In this document: in pieces, positions 52,575-60,174 of the stretch
How the letters are laid out: the number at the start of each line of letters is the position of its first letter
Position numbering within the stretch: the stretch's first letter is position 1
NCBI RefSeq assembly: GCF_018122655.1
Contig: NZ_JAGRQC010000004.1
Coordinates: forward strand, 124,001 to 188,000
DNA length: 64,000 nt
Reading direction: 5' to 3'
DNA from: Stakelama marina
GTDB taxonomy: Bacteria > Pseudomonadota > Alphaproteobacteria > Sphingomonadales > Sphingomonadaceae
Program-made: the position numbers and the translations under genes
The notes under the pieces: model-generated
The model's database searches: none
The model's input: only the letters and a program-made list of their open reading frames with translations
What the model was told of the DNA's origin: nothing

Positions 52575-53245
52575 ATGAAAGCCCCTTATTTCTGGCGCTG
52601 CTCGCCGCAAGCCTGCTCTTCGTCGGACCCGTTCAGGCTCATGGCGACGAAAAGCACGGCGAAGAGACGAGCGCCGCACCTGCTGTCACCAATGGCGATG
52701 CGGCCGACCAGGCGGCCATGGCGCAGATGGGCGACGGCGGAGCGGCCGGCGAGCCCTCAGCCGGGCACGACGAAGCAAGTGGAGGCCATGACGAAGCCGG
52801 TGGCCATGCGGCGGAGGATGAAACCGGCGTCATGGCCGTACTGAAGAAGCTGCATCCGGCAACGATCCATTTCCCGATCGCCTTGTTTCTCATGGCTGCG
52901 GCCACCGAATTGTTCGTTATGCGCCGGAAAGGAGCGGGCCTGGAAAGTGCGGTGCGCGTACTTGTCTACGGCGGGGCCATCGGCGCGGTGGTCGCAGTCC
53001 TGTTCGGATGGATTCACACCGGCCTGTGGTTCGGCGGCGACACCGTCATGCAGGTGCATCGATGGAACGGTATGCTGATCGCCGTTCTCGGTATTGCGAT
53101 GGCCTATCTCGCGAGCAGGCCGAGCCAGAGCCGCGCATGGTTGCGCGCGTCGATATTCTCCATGGCGGCGCTCGTTCTCATCCAGGGCTTCCTTGGCGGC
53201 GAGCTCGCGCATGGGCCGAACCACCTCGGTATTTCCTGGCTCTGA
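52575..53245 (+). pseudogene. DUF2231 membrane protein gene with 5' frameshift
   Basis: ATG at 52575 is followed by AAAGCCCC, which is out of frame with the protein. In the next frame the sequence reads SPLFLALLAASLLFVGPVQA, a clear signal peptide, then a His/Glu-rich part and the DUF2231 domain (LHPATIHFPIALFLMAAATELFVMRRK … HRWNGMLIAVLGIAMAY). One extra A in the AAA run would restore a complete gene. No start codon exists in the correct frame upstream. The internal ATG at 52718 would give a protein without its signal. I take it as a single-base deletion or a sequencing error. Confidence 0.72.
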
Positions 53246-53259
53246 AGGAGTTGAAGAGC

Positions 53260-53667
53260 ATGCGTACTTCCAGATTGAATGCAGCGATCGGGTTTCTCGC
53301 GATCGCGCCCTTGATGTCCGCTCTTGCTGCTTGCGACGAGGCGCAGGAGAGCACACCGATTACCGAGGTTTCGCCTATGGGCCAAGCTGCAGTGGTGGCT
53401 GCCACGGCTCCCGAGTCGGGTCTTGCCGATCCGGCAGCCTCTTCCTCCGAAGATGAGGCAGCGACCGCTCGGGAGGACGCTCTTTCGACAAATGGGGCCG
53501 CCACGCCCGCCTCACGGCACGCTGCCTCTCCCGCATCACGCGCAACTGCCACACCCGCAGCGCCAGCAGCGCGCACGCAACCCGCGAGCGAAGCGACCCA
53601 ACCCGCCGATCCCCATGCGGGCCATGACATGTCCTCGATGGCCGATCACGACATGGAAGGTATGTGA
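53260..53667 (+). CDS. Putative lipoprotein with Met/His-rich tail
   Basis: The 135-residue protein has a lipoprotein signal (FLAIAPLMSALAAC), a long low-complexity Ala/Pro/Thr/Ser region and a C-terminus with AGHDMSSMADHDMEGM. The tail may bind copper, like the linker of CopB. No family is recognised. It follows the DUF2231 gene by 14 bases and ends the metal cargo. An in-frame start further up would cross into the DUF2231 gene, so 53260 is preferred. Confidence 0.68.
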   Translation: MRTSRLNAAIGFLAIAPLMSALAACDEAQESTPITEVSPMGQAAVVAATAPESGLADPAASSSEDEAATAREDALSTNGAATPASRHAASPASRATATPAAPAARTQPASEATQPADPHAGHDMSSMADHDMEGM

Positions 53668-53808
53668 TCGGACGCGTTCCCCGGTGACTCGGCAATTCAG
53701 GAGATATCCTCGGCAAGAAATCGCAACGAACAACGCAAGATCAGGAAAGGACGGCCCCGCCTCCCCCCGAAGCCCTGCGGGTCGCAGGTGCCCCCAAGGG
53801 GTCGTTCA

Positions 53809-53844
53809 GGAACCCCGCGTGAAGACCAACCCGCGCGGGGTTCC
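53809..53844. repeat. 11-bp inverted repeat at the cargo/backbone border
   Basis: GGAACCCCGCG at 53809-53819 pairs with CGCGGGGTTCC at 53834-53844 around a 14-base loop, with GTTTGCCC after it. It lies between the last cargo gene and the next backbone gene and could stop transcription from the cargo. Confidence 0.6.
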
Positions 53845-53950
53845 GTTTGCCCGGCTTCGCTGTCGCCGTGCCAGGCGCATCCCGGTAGGGCTTTGTGCTA
53901 TGTGAGCAGCGAGCAGACGATCGCCTCGTTGGCTATGAAAGGAACCGCAT

Positions 53951-54304
53951 ATGTCGGAAACGGGAAAAGCCGGGGCGCTGTCGCGCTGGGAAGACGAAGG
54001 CGGGGCATTGCCCTGCGGGCCGCAGGAAGCGCTCGCTGCCGATTGCGAGAAATGGGATATTCCGCCACTTTCCGATGCCGAGATCATCCAATTGCGCATC
54101 AGGGTGATCGCCCTTGAGAACATGGTGCTCGGCCTTCTGTCGAAGGCCAGCGCCGATCAGCTTGCAGCAATCGAAGAAATCGCGGAATTCATATCCCCGC
54201 GTGCCGATGCGAAGCCGCATCCGCTTACTCTGCATGCCGCCACCCAGATGGAGCACTTCGTCGAGCGCGCCCGGCGGCTTCGCGAGCAACCCACCGCTGA
54301 TTGA
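53951..54304 (+). CDS. Hypothetical ICE backbone protein
   Basis: The 117-residue protein is soluble and mostly helical (LRIRVIALENMVLGLLSKASADQLAAIEEIAEFI) with a C-terminal HAATQMEHFVERARRLREQ helix, which looks like a coiled-coil region. No domain is recognised. It starts the second backbone block, 284 bases after the last metal gene, in the same direction as the ICE genes that follow. Confidence 0.65.
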   Translation: MSETGKAGALSRWEDEGGALPCGPQEALAADCEKWDIPPLSDAEIIQLRIRVIALENMVLGLLSKASADQLAAIEEIAEFISPRADAKPHPLTLHAATQMEHFVERARRLREQPTAD

Positions 54305-54375
54305 GCGACGCTTGACCGGGCCACGAATGCTGGCCTTCCTCGCCGCGGCCCGACCGATGATCCGAAAAGAGTGCG

Positions 54376-54645
54376 ATGGACCTCCATACGCTTCTCATGC
54401 GCTAATTTGGCACTGCCGATCCTGGAGCGGTTGGCGCAGAAACCTTGGCCTCGGGGATCGAGCGATGCCAGGTCGATCTCGGTCTGGAGCAGGACCGGGG
54501 AAAACGCTTTGCCCTGTGGGCCATGCTCTACCTGCTCGGGTATGCCCCCGACCTCGACGTGGCCTTCGAGAGCGAGGAAGACCGGGAAGCAGCCCGCAAC
54601 TTCATGGATCTCCTGGCGGCATCGGAAGGCAATGAGGTAAGCTGA
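54376..54645 (+). pseudogene. Small ICE gene with in-frame TAA at codon 10
   Basis: ATG at 54376 begins MDLHTLLMR and is then stopped by TAA at 54403-54405. The same frame goes on as FGTADPGAVGAETLASGIERCQVDLGLEQDRGKRFALWAMLYLLGYAPDLDVAFESEEDREAARNFMDLLAA to TGA at 54643. The joined sequence reads as one protein if TAA were TAT or TAC, and the LMRYFGT join is what I recall from related proteins. A TTG at 54445 could give a shorter product of 66 residues. I judge it to be a nonsense mutation, not certain. Confidence 0.55.
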
Positions 54646-54914
54646 TTGCAGCAGGGTCTTGGCACCTTCAGACCCGCACCCGATACCCATCCGGCTTTCT
54701 TCGCGAACAGTCCTGAACCAGGTCAGCTGAGGAGCCGCAACCCGTTCCTTTCCGGCCGTGTTGGCGGCTTCGCCGCCTGCCCGCACCACCCGTCATGAAC
54801 AGGTTTCCCTTCGGCCCTTCAGGCCTGCGGTGCAGTCCTCCCATGCCCTGCTTCTTCTGAATGTTCGCAAGCCGGAGATGGTCTCCGGTTTGAGGAACTG
54901 AAGGAACTTATCTC

Positions 54915-55301
54915 ATGACCAATATCGCAATCCTCACCGGCCGTATCGCCCGCGATCCGGACACCCGCGAAACCAAAGGCGGAACCAGCGTTACCGGGAT
55001 CACTGTCGTCACCGATCGTCCTGCACGCGACAAGGACGGCAAGACCTACAAGGACGAGAACGGCTACACCGCCAAGGACAGCGAATTCCACCGTGTGACC
55101 TGCTTCAACGGCCTCGCCAAGACCGTCGGTCAGTACTGCTCGAAAGGCCAGCTGGTCTCGGTCCAGGGCCGCATCCACTACACGCAGTGGGAAGACCAGG
55201 ACGGTGTGACGCGGTATGGCTCGGAGATCCTTGCCGACAAGGTCGATTTCTTCTCGCGGGCCAATGGCGGCGACAACCAGGACGCCCCTCCGATCGACTG
55301 A
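54915..55301 (+). CDS. ssb: Single-stranded DNA-binding protein (plasmid type)
   Basis: The 128-residue protein has the OB-fold of SSB: MTNIAILTGRIARDPDTRETKGGTSVTGITVVTDRP, then FHRVTCFNGLAKTVGQYCSKGQLVSVQGRIHYTQWEDQDGVTRYGSEILADKV. The C-terminus is short and ends in APPID, lacking the usual acidic DDIPF tip, so docking of partner proteins may differ. Plasmid-borne SSBs protect single-stranded DNA entering a recipient. A long leader of about 270 bases precedes it, and a terminator follows. Confidence 0.88.
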   Translation: MTNIAILTGRIARDPDTRETKGGTSVTGITVVTDRPARDKDGKTYKDENGYTAKDSEFHRVTCFNGLAKTVGQYCSKGQLVSVQGRIHYTQWEDQDGVTRYGSEILADKVDFFSRANGGDNQDAPPID

Positions 55302-55326
55302 TCCGGCGCCATCGAACCAGCCAAAG

Positions 55327-55357
55327 GAGGCTCTGCCGGAAACGGCAGGGCCTCTTT
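55327..55357 (+). terminator. Terminator after ssb
   Basis: GAGGCTCTGCCG (55327-55338) and CGGCAGGGCCTC (55343-55354) form a 12-bp stem with one wobble and a GAAA tetraloop, followed by TTT. It lies 25 bases after the ssb stop. Confidence 0.8.
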
Positions 55358-55547
55358 CGCTGTTCACCCTTCCTTTCGCTCGGTCTTTTCTCCGGGGAAT
55401 AGCCAGGCGCTGCCCGGAGGGCCCGACCCATTATGGCAGCGATCATCTGAAACGGTCGTTTGAGGTGGACTGGATTGGCCTGGCTTACCGCATTTCCAGC
55501 ATGATGGTCCCGCGCCGCCCGCATCAAGGACGGCAGGGGCCCCACCA

Positions 55548-55586
55548 TTTTGTCCGCCGCCGGATTGCATCCGGCACCGGACAAAA
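55548..55586. repeat. Nested hairpin in the leader of the 73-aa gene
   Basis: A 9-bp outer stem (TTTTGTCCG at 55548-55556 with CGGACAAAA at 55578-55586) encloses a 6-bp inner stem (CCGGAT with ATCCGG) and short three-base bulges on each side. It lies 116 bases before the start of the small gene at 55702 and is likely part of its structured leader. Confidence 0.6.
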
Positions 55587-55701
55587 CCGTTTCCCCCTGC
55601 GCCGCTTCGCGGTCGCCCTGTCAGGCGATCCTGTGACCCGGTCTGCCCGGGCCCATCGGCCAACCTCCTGTCGTCTCGCGACAGATTTCAGGAGGATTAT
55701 C

Positions 55702-55923
55702 ATGACCTATTTCACGAAATGCAAACTGCCCTCGCGCAACTATTTCGAGGCTTTGGCGACAGCCGAACAACGGGCCTTGCACAGCTTCTTCGACCAGCAT
55801 GTCATCGAGGATGACGAGCTTGGATACCGCGCGGTCGACGAAGGCGACTACAACGCGCTGCCCCCGCACCTTGCGATCCGGGTCGTTCATACCGTCCATG
55901 GCGGAATGCTCGACGAATTCTGA
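55702..55923 (+). CDS. Small acidic ICE protein
   Basis: The 73-residue protein (MTYFTKCKLPSRNYFEALATAEQRALHSFF…) is acidic, with HVIEDDELGYRAVDEGDYNALPPHLAIRVVHTVHGGMLDEF at the C-terminus. It has no recognised domain. The ATG is preceded by TCAGGAGGATTATC, the same Shine-Dalgarno type as the left-block genes, and it is followed by a strong terminator. The good ribosome-binding site supports it as real. Confidence 0.65.
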   Translation: MTYFTKCKLPSRNYFEALATAEQRALHSFFDQHVIEDDELGYRAVDEGDYNALPPHLAIRVVHTVHGGMLDEF

Positions 55924-55934
55924 GGCATTCTGCA

Positions 55935-55968
55935 GGGCAGGGACCGGCAGCGGTTCCTGCCCTTTTTT
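55935..55968 (+). terminator. Terminator after the 73-aa gene
   Basis: GGGCAGG (55935-55941) pairs with CCTGCCC (55956-55962) around a second short stem, followed by six T residues (55963-55968). It lies 11 bases after the stop codon. Confidence 0.85.
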
Positions 55969-56495
55969 CGTGTCTCTTATGGGCTGAGCTACAGGTTCAA
56001 GTTTCGATCCAGCAGCAATCGGCGGTTCTCCAAACATCGGCTTGGCCAACTGGCGATCGGGATAAATGGAGCGGGGCTGGGGACGCACTCTGTCCCGCGC
56101 ATCTGGCGATACGCTCCTGAGGGTGCGGCATTACGTGTTTTTGGGGCCCCGCATGCACTTGCGAACCGGCAGCGGGTCGGGCGAGCGGGAAGCTACGGCC
56201 GCGACAGGTCCCGCTTGCCTTGCTTCCCACAGGCCCTTGGCCACTGCCTCTCTCGCAGGTGCGGTTCATTGCTCTGAGCCTTCGGCATTGCAGCCGAAAG
56301 CCTGCCGGGCAGCGCGATAGCGTCGGGTTCTGCGCGGATGCCGCCCCTCCTCGATCCTGCCGAGCTCAGATCGGTAGGGGCGACAAATCCGAACGCGGCA
56401 TCGTGTCGCTCCCCCCATTGCCAGGGCATGCGCCATCACCCTCCGCAATCAGCGGCAGTTAGCCGCAGCCACCCAAGCCTCCTGGAGCTAACCCC
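55969..56495. other. Noncoding gap before the HTH-repA module
   Basis: This 527-base gap has no convincing gene. A small GCGGC/GCCGC hairpin occurs near 56450-56465, and a GGAG box precedes the HTH gene. It probably holds the promoter of the HTH-repA module. No tRNA or long repeat is seen. Confidence 0.4.
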
Positions 56496-56768
56496 ATGCC
56501 CGCCGTTCCCGATCCGGTCCGTCCCCGCTACCTGCGCACCCCGGATGCCGCGGTGCATCTGGGGCTTTCGCCGCGCACGCTCGAAAAGCACCGATGCTAT
56601 GGAACAGGGCCGGTCTACCACAAGCTCGGCAGCCGCATCGTTTACCGGCCCGAAGATCTCGACGCCTGGGCCGAGCAGGGCTTGCGCCGTTCCACCAGCG
56701 ATCCGGGCAAGGGCGTCGTTCATCCTGCCAAGCGGATCGACGGCTACACCGGTCCGGTCCGGCGCTGA
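56496..56768 (+). CDS. MerR/AlpA-like helix-turn-helix protein
   Basis: The 90-residue protein has a winged helix-turn-helix of the excisionase/MerR type: RYLRTPDAAVHLGLSPRTLEKHRCYGTGPVYHKLGSRIVYRPEDLDAWAEQGLR. The wing and the second helix match DNA-binding domains of AlpA and plasmid regulators. It lies ten bases upstream of repA and is likely its regulator or an excision factor. The basic C-terminus is short. Confidence 0.8.
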   Translation: MPAVPDPVRPRYLRTPDAAVHLGLSPRTLEKHRCYGTGPVYHKLGSRIVYRPEDLDAWAEQGLRRSTSDPGKGVVHPAKRIDGYTGPVRR

Positions 56769-56777
56769 AGCGGTACC

Positions 56778-57659
56778 ATGCGCTCCTTGAAGACATCGGA
56801 CGGCGGGGCCGGACAGCTCGACCTGTTCGTCGGCGCGGGCAGCGACATCGCCGCGCGCGATGCGCAGGATCTGATGGCCTGGCCTTTCTTCAGCCTCGCC
56901 AAGACGAAGCGCGTGAAGCCGATCGACTTTCGTATGGGCGAGGTCGCCATTCTGGTCGAAGCGACCGCCGAGCATGGGATGGCCACGATCTGGGATGCCG
57001 ATGTGCTGATCTGGGTAGCCAGCCAGATCGTCGAGGCGCGCGATGCCGGCAAAGCCACCTCGCGCCTGATCGCTGCGACGCCCCATGAAATCCTGACCTT
57101 CACCCGGCGCGGAACCGGAAAAGCTGGCTACGAGCGCCTGAAGGCGGCGCTCGACCGCTTGCAGTCGACGAGCATCGCCACCTCGATCCGGCAGGCCGGG
57201 GCGCGGCGGCGCCGACGATTTTCCTGGATCAACGAATGGCGCGAACGGCTCGATGACAAGGGGCGCGCACTCGGCATCGAAATGATCGTGCCAGACTGGC
57301 TCTACGAGGGCGTGCTCGACCGTGCGCTCGTCCTGACCATCGACCCGGCCTATTTCGCGCTCACCGGCGGTCTCGAGCGCTGGCTCTATCGCATCGTACG
57401 CAAGCATGGCGGGAAGCAGAAGGGCGGGTGGAGTTTCGACATTTCGCACCTGCATGCAAAGTCGGGCGCGCTGTCGCCATTGAAGCGCTTCGCTTTCGAA
57501 GTGCGGACCATCGTCCGCCGCCAGTCTCTCCCGGGCTACAGTCTCGCACTTGAGCACCAGTACGGTCGCGAGCGTCTCCTGTTCGTCGCGACGCCTGTCG
57601 ATCCCTTTACAGCTGCGCGGCGCCGCATCGGTCTGCCCCTTGTGGAAAAGGGCGTGTGA
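56778..57659 (+). CDS. repA: Plasmid replication initiator RepA
   Basis: The 293-residue protein resembles the RPA-type initiators of alphaproteobacterial plasmids: DLMAWPFFSLAKTKRVKPIDFRMGEVAI, IWDADVLIWVASQIVEARD, TPHEILTFTRRGTGKAGYERLKAALDRLQSTSI and WSFDISHLHAKSGALSPLKRFAFEVRTIV. These proteins bind iterons and open the replication origin. Three iteron-like repeats follow the stop codon directly (57661-57726). A replication gene inside an integrated element suggests a plasmid-like or replicating ICE. Confidence 0.88.
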   Translation: MRSLKTSDGGAGQLDLFVGAGSDIAARDAQDLMAWPFFSLAKTKRVKPIDFRMGEVAILVEATAEHGMATIWDADVLIWVASQIVEARDAGKATSRLIAATPHEILTFTRRGTGKAGYERLKAALDRLQSTSIATSIRQAGARRRRRFSWINEWRERLDDKGRALGIEMIVPDWLYEGVLDRALVLTIDPAYFALTGGLERWLYRIVRKHGGKQKGGWSFDISHLHAKSGALSPLKRFAFEVRTIVRRQSLPGYSLALEHQYGRERLLFVATPVDPFTAARRRIGLPLVEKGV

Positions 57660-58348
57660 TGTTCGGACTATCAGGAACCATAACGTTCGGACGATCGGGA
57701 ACCCGACGCCCGGACTATCAGGAACCGAAAGCCTGCGCGACTCGCCGAAAACGCGGCGCTTGCGAAGCCCTTAACAATGCTAACAAGGAATCTTCCAGAT
57801 TCCTGCTAACACAGCCACGCCTGTGCAAAAGCGCAGCGCGCGCTTCGCTTCCGCCCGCGGAGAGGGTCGACGCTGGTACCGGTGATCCGCCACTTACGCA
57901 TGTCACACTGGTGTGGCGCGGCGGCGTGCAGGAAGACTGGCTTCGGTTCGGCAAGCCCGTTGAAGAGCGCATTCTTGATCGCCGGACGCGTATCGAAAGC
58001 TATGCTCCCGGACAGGTCTTTGCCTTGGTTCGGTGGGCTTCGAACGATTACGGGACTATCCGCTCGGCGTTCGCAATCGCCCGCGCCGTCGGCATCGGCG
58101 ACCCGTTGACCACATTGCCGCAGGTCGATCCCGGCGCGCAAATGCTGTTGACGGTGAAAGGCTGGCCCAAAGTCCGCCAGGCCTTTGCGCTGATCGATGC
58201 GATGGAGGAGCACGGCATCGATCCCTGCGATGTGGCTCCGGACCACTGGCGTCATGTCCACAACAGGCTGGCAGCGGGCATGCAGGCACGATCTTATTCC
58301 CCTGCGCGCCATCGCGACTGGCTGCGGCGGCGAAAGCTGCACTCATGA
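57656..58348 (+). CDS. DUF2840 protein, start unresolved
   Basis: The frame is open from GTG at 57656, overlapping the end of repA and running through the iterons. The recognisable domain begins near 57896 (THVTLVWRGGVQEDWLRFGKPVEERILDRRTRIESYAPGQVFALVRWASNDYGTIRSAFAIAR) and ends at 58348. DUF2840 proteins lie beside repA and traF in conjugative elements; their function is unknown. No ATG, GTG or TTG stands before the conserved part except in the iteron zone, so the start is uncertain. Its stop overlaps the traF start as ATGA. Confidence 0.75.
   Translation: MMFGLSGTITFGRSGTRRPDYQEPKACATRRKRGACEALNNANKESSRFLLTQPRLCKSAARASLPPAERVDAGTGDPPLTHVTLVWRGGVQEDWLRFGKPVEERILDRRTRIESYAPGQVFALVRWASNDYGTIRSAFAIARAVGIGDPLTTLPQVDPGAQMLLTVKGWPKVRQAFALIDAMEEHGIDPCDVAPDHWRHVHNRLAAGMQARSYSPARHRDWLRRRKLHS
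57661..57726 (+). repeat. Three iteron-like repeats downstream of repA (oriV candidate)
   Basis: Three units of a 19-base repeat lie at 57661-57679, 57685-57703 and 57708-57726, with 24- and 23-base periods. The core CGGACTATCAGGAACC recurs with few changes (the second unit has CGGACGATCGGGAACC). Units of this kind are the binding sites for RepA. Confidence 0.82.
57779..57811. repeat. Dyad with flanking direct repeats near the iterons
   Basis: AGGAATCT (57786-57793) and AGATTCCT (57797-57804) form a perfect 8-bp stem with a TCC loop. They are bracketed by direct repeats GCTAACA at 57779-57785 and 57805-57811. The structure may be part of the origin or of the control of RepA. Confidence 0.6.
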
Positions 58349-58926
58349 GACGGCGCACCGCCTTTCTGGCAGGCATGGTCGCGGCAGCGACACTGGCCAG
58401 CACCGCATTCCCGCTCTCGCGACTTTTCGTCTGGAACGCGACTGCCAGCGTGCCGGTTGGCCTGTACTCTATCGGCGGAAAGACTGGTCTTGAAAGAGGC
58501 GACCGCGTCGCGATCGAACCTGCATCCAGGCTGCAGCGATACCTCGCCTCGAGGGGTTATCTTCCCGCAGGCGTCCCGCTCATCAAGGAGGTTGCGGCGC
58601 TTGGCGGGGATAGGGTCTGCCGGCGCGACCTGCTCATCACAATCAATGGGACACCTGCGGGATCGGCGCGCCGGCGCGACAGCCTTGGACGCGAACTGCC
58701 CGTCTGGAAAGGATGCCGGACTATCGCTGCGGATGAACTGTTCGTGATGAACAGGCGCGCCCCCGGCAGCTTTGACGGGCGTTATTTCGGCCCGGTCGCA
58801 CGCGCCGATGTCATCGGGCGCGCGCGGCCCGTCTGGACCAACGAAGCGGGCGACGGGGACTATGTCCTGCTCGCCTCGCCCGCCGACTTTCCCATTCCCA
58901 ACGTAAATGATGGAGACGCACAATGA
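58345..58926 (+). CDS. traF: Conjugative transfer signal peptidase TraF (S26 family)
   Basis: The 193-residue inner-membrane protease matures the pilin during type IV pilus assembly. It has an N-terminal membrane helix and the S26 catalytic pair: Ser35 in TASVPVGLY and Lys81 in PLIKEVAALGGD. The length and the RRRTAFLAG start fit TraF of IncP-like systems. The ATG overlaps the DUF2840 stop, and its stop overlaps the DUF736 start by four bases, so the three form one operon. Confidence 0.88.
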   Translation: MRRRTAFLAGMVAAATLASTAFPLSRLFVWNATASVPVGLYSIGGKTGLERGDRVAIEPASRLQRYLASRGYLPAGVPLIKEVAALGGDRVCRRDLLITINGTPAGSARRRDSLGRELPVWKGCRTIAADELFVMNRRAPGSFDGRYFGPVARADVIGRARPVWTNEAGDGDYVLLASPADFPIPNVNDGDAQ

Positions 58927-59255
58927 CCTGTATCGGCACTTTTGCAGCCACACCCGACGGCTTTGAAGGGCGGCTGCAAACCCTGACCATCGACGCACCG
59001 CTGACCCTGGTGGCCGCCGACCCCGGCGACACCGAGAACGCCCCTGACTATCGCATCATGGCAGGCGAAGGCGAGGAAACCTACGAGGTGGGTGCAGGCT
59101 GGAAACATGTCGGCGACAAGGCAGGCGATTTCGTCACGCTCGTCATCGACGATCCGGTATTGCCTCGGCCCCTGCGCGCCAATCTGTTCAGTTCTGACGA
59201 CCAGAACCATGTCCTTATATGGTCGCGCGGCGCGCGCCGCCCGGCAAAGGGCTGA
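58923..59255 (+). CDS. DUF736 protein
   Basis: The 110-residue protein matches DUF736: MTCIGTFAATPDGFEGRLQTLTIDAPLTLVAAD, then YRIMAGEGEETYEVGAGWKHVGDKAGDFVTLVIDDPVLPRPLRANLFSSDD. The family occurs in conjugative regions of alphaproteobacteria beside relaxase and traF, and its role is unknown. It overlaps traF by four bases. Confidence 0.85.
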   Translation: MTCIGTFAATPDGFEGRLQTLTIDAPLTLVAADPGDTENAPDYRIMAGEGEETYEVGAGWKHVGDKAGDFVTLVIDDPVLPRPLRANLFSSDDQNHVLIWSRGARRPAKG

Positions 59256-59259
59256 TTCC

Positions 59260-59940
59260 GTGCTCCGCCTGTATCTTCTGCAGGGACTCCTGGCCACCAT
59301 GTGGGCGGCGAGTCCCGGGCAGGCTTTTGCACAATCGGAGCAGTTTGTCCTACCTTCCCCGCGCGTCGAGATTGCGACGCATGTCAGCGAAGCATCGCAG
59401 CAATTCGGCATTCCCGAACACTGGATCTACGCGGTAATCCGCGTCGAAAGCGCGGGCCGGGTGCGGGCCGTTTCCAGAGCAGGAGCGATGGGTCTCATGC
59501 AGCTTATGCCCGGAACCTGGGCGCGGCAGCGCGCCCGGTTCTCCCTCGGGCAAGACCCGTTCGACCCACGCGACAACATTCTGGCCGGCACGTCTTACTT
59601 GCGCGAAATGTACGATCGCTACGGCGCGCAAGGCTTCCTCGCGGCATACAATGCGGGTCCGGGACGCTACGAAGACTGGCTTGCCGGACGGCGTTCGCTG
59701 CCACTCGAAACACGCCGCTATGTCGCCCGGATTGCGCCGCTGTTGCAGTCCGAGGGCATTTTTGCGGCGGCGCCTCTTCAAGCCGGGGATGTTCCGCCCG
59801 GCGTCTTGCAGCCTTCCGGCGCGGCGCGACAAGAGTTGGACGAGGTGGCTGCGCCCGGCCCCGTAGCGAACCCTTTTGCGCGCCCGGAACAGCCCGCGCA
59901 TGATCTTTTCGCGCCCGTCTCGACGGCTCCTTCTAAATGA
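59260..59940 (+). CDS. Lytic transglycosylase of the conjugation machinery
   Basis: The 226-residue protein has a Sec signal (GLLATMWAASPGQAFAQ) and a SLT-type transglycosylase domain with catalytic Glu63 in YAVIRVESAGRV, the AGAMGLMQLMPGT motif and AAYNAGPGRYEDW. It opens the peptidoglycan for the transfer apparatus. The GTG start at 59260 is taken because the signal peptide begins there and it follows the DUF736 stop by four bases. Confidence 0.87.
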   Translation: MLRLYLLQGLLATMWAASPGQAFAQSEQFVLPSPRVEIATHVSEASQQFGIPEHWIYAVIRVESAGRVRAVSRAGAMGLMQLMPGTWARQRARFSLGQDPFDPRDNILAGTSYLREMYDRYGAQGFLAAYNAGPGRYEDWLAGRRSLPLETRRYVARIAPLLQSEGIFAAAPLQAGDVPPGVLQPSGAARQELDEVAAPGPVANPFARPEQPAHDLFAPVSTAPSK

Positions 59941-60174
59941 GAGCGGTCCTCGCACCTTCGCGCAGGCATGCGTTCCCAAGGGAAAGCGGGCGTAGGAGCG
60001 GAGACCTAGGCATCAATGGAAGGGAGGGATGGCGAGATAAAAGCAGCGCCGTCGGCCGGGCTGCAGGTGGTTGGTTTTGCGGGAGAATATGCGCCGTCTC
60101 TGCTGTACGCCTGCAGGCGCTTGAACCGAAATCCTTAGGCTTTTCAATGCTGAAAGCGCCGTCTTCCGATTTTC
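59941..60174. other. Intergenic region before the relaxase gene, oriT candidate
   Basis: This 234-base stretch has no gene. It holds two copies of GCGCCGTC (near 60045 and 60088) and a GC-rich center. The place directly upstream of a relaxase is where oriT often lies, but no known nic motif is recognised. Confidence 0.35.
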
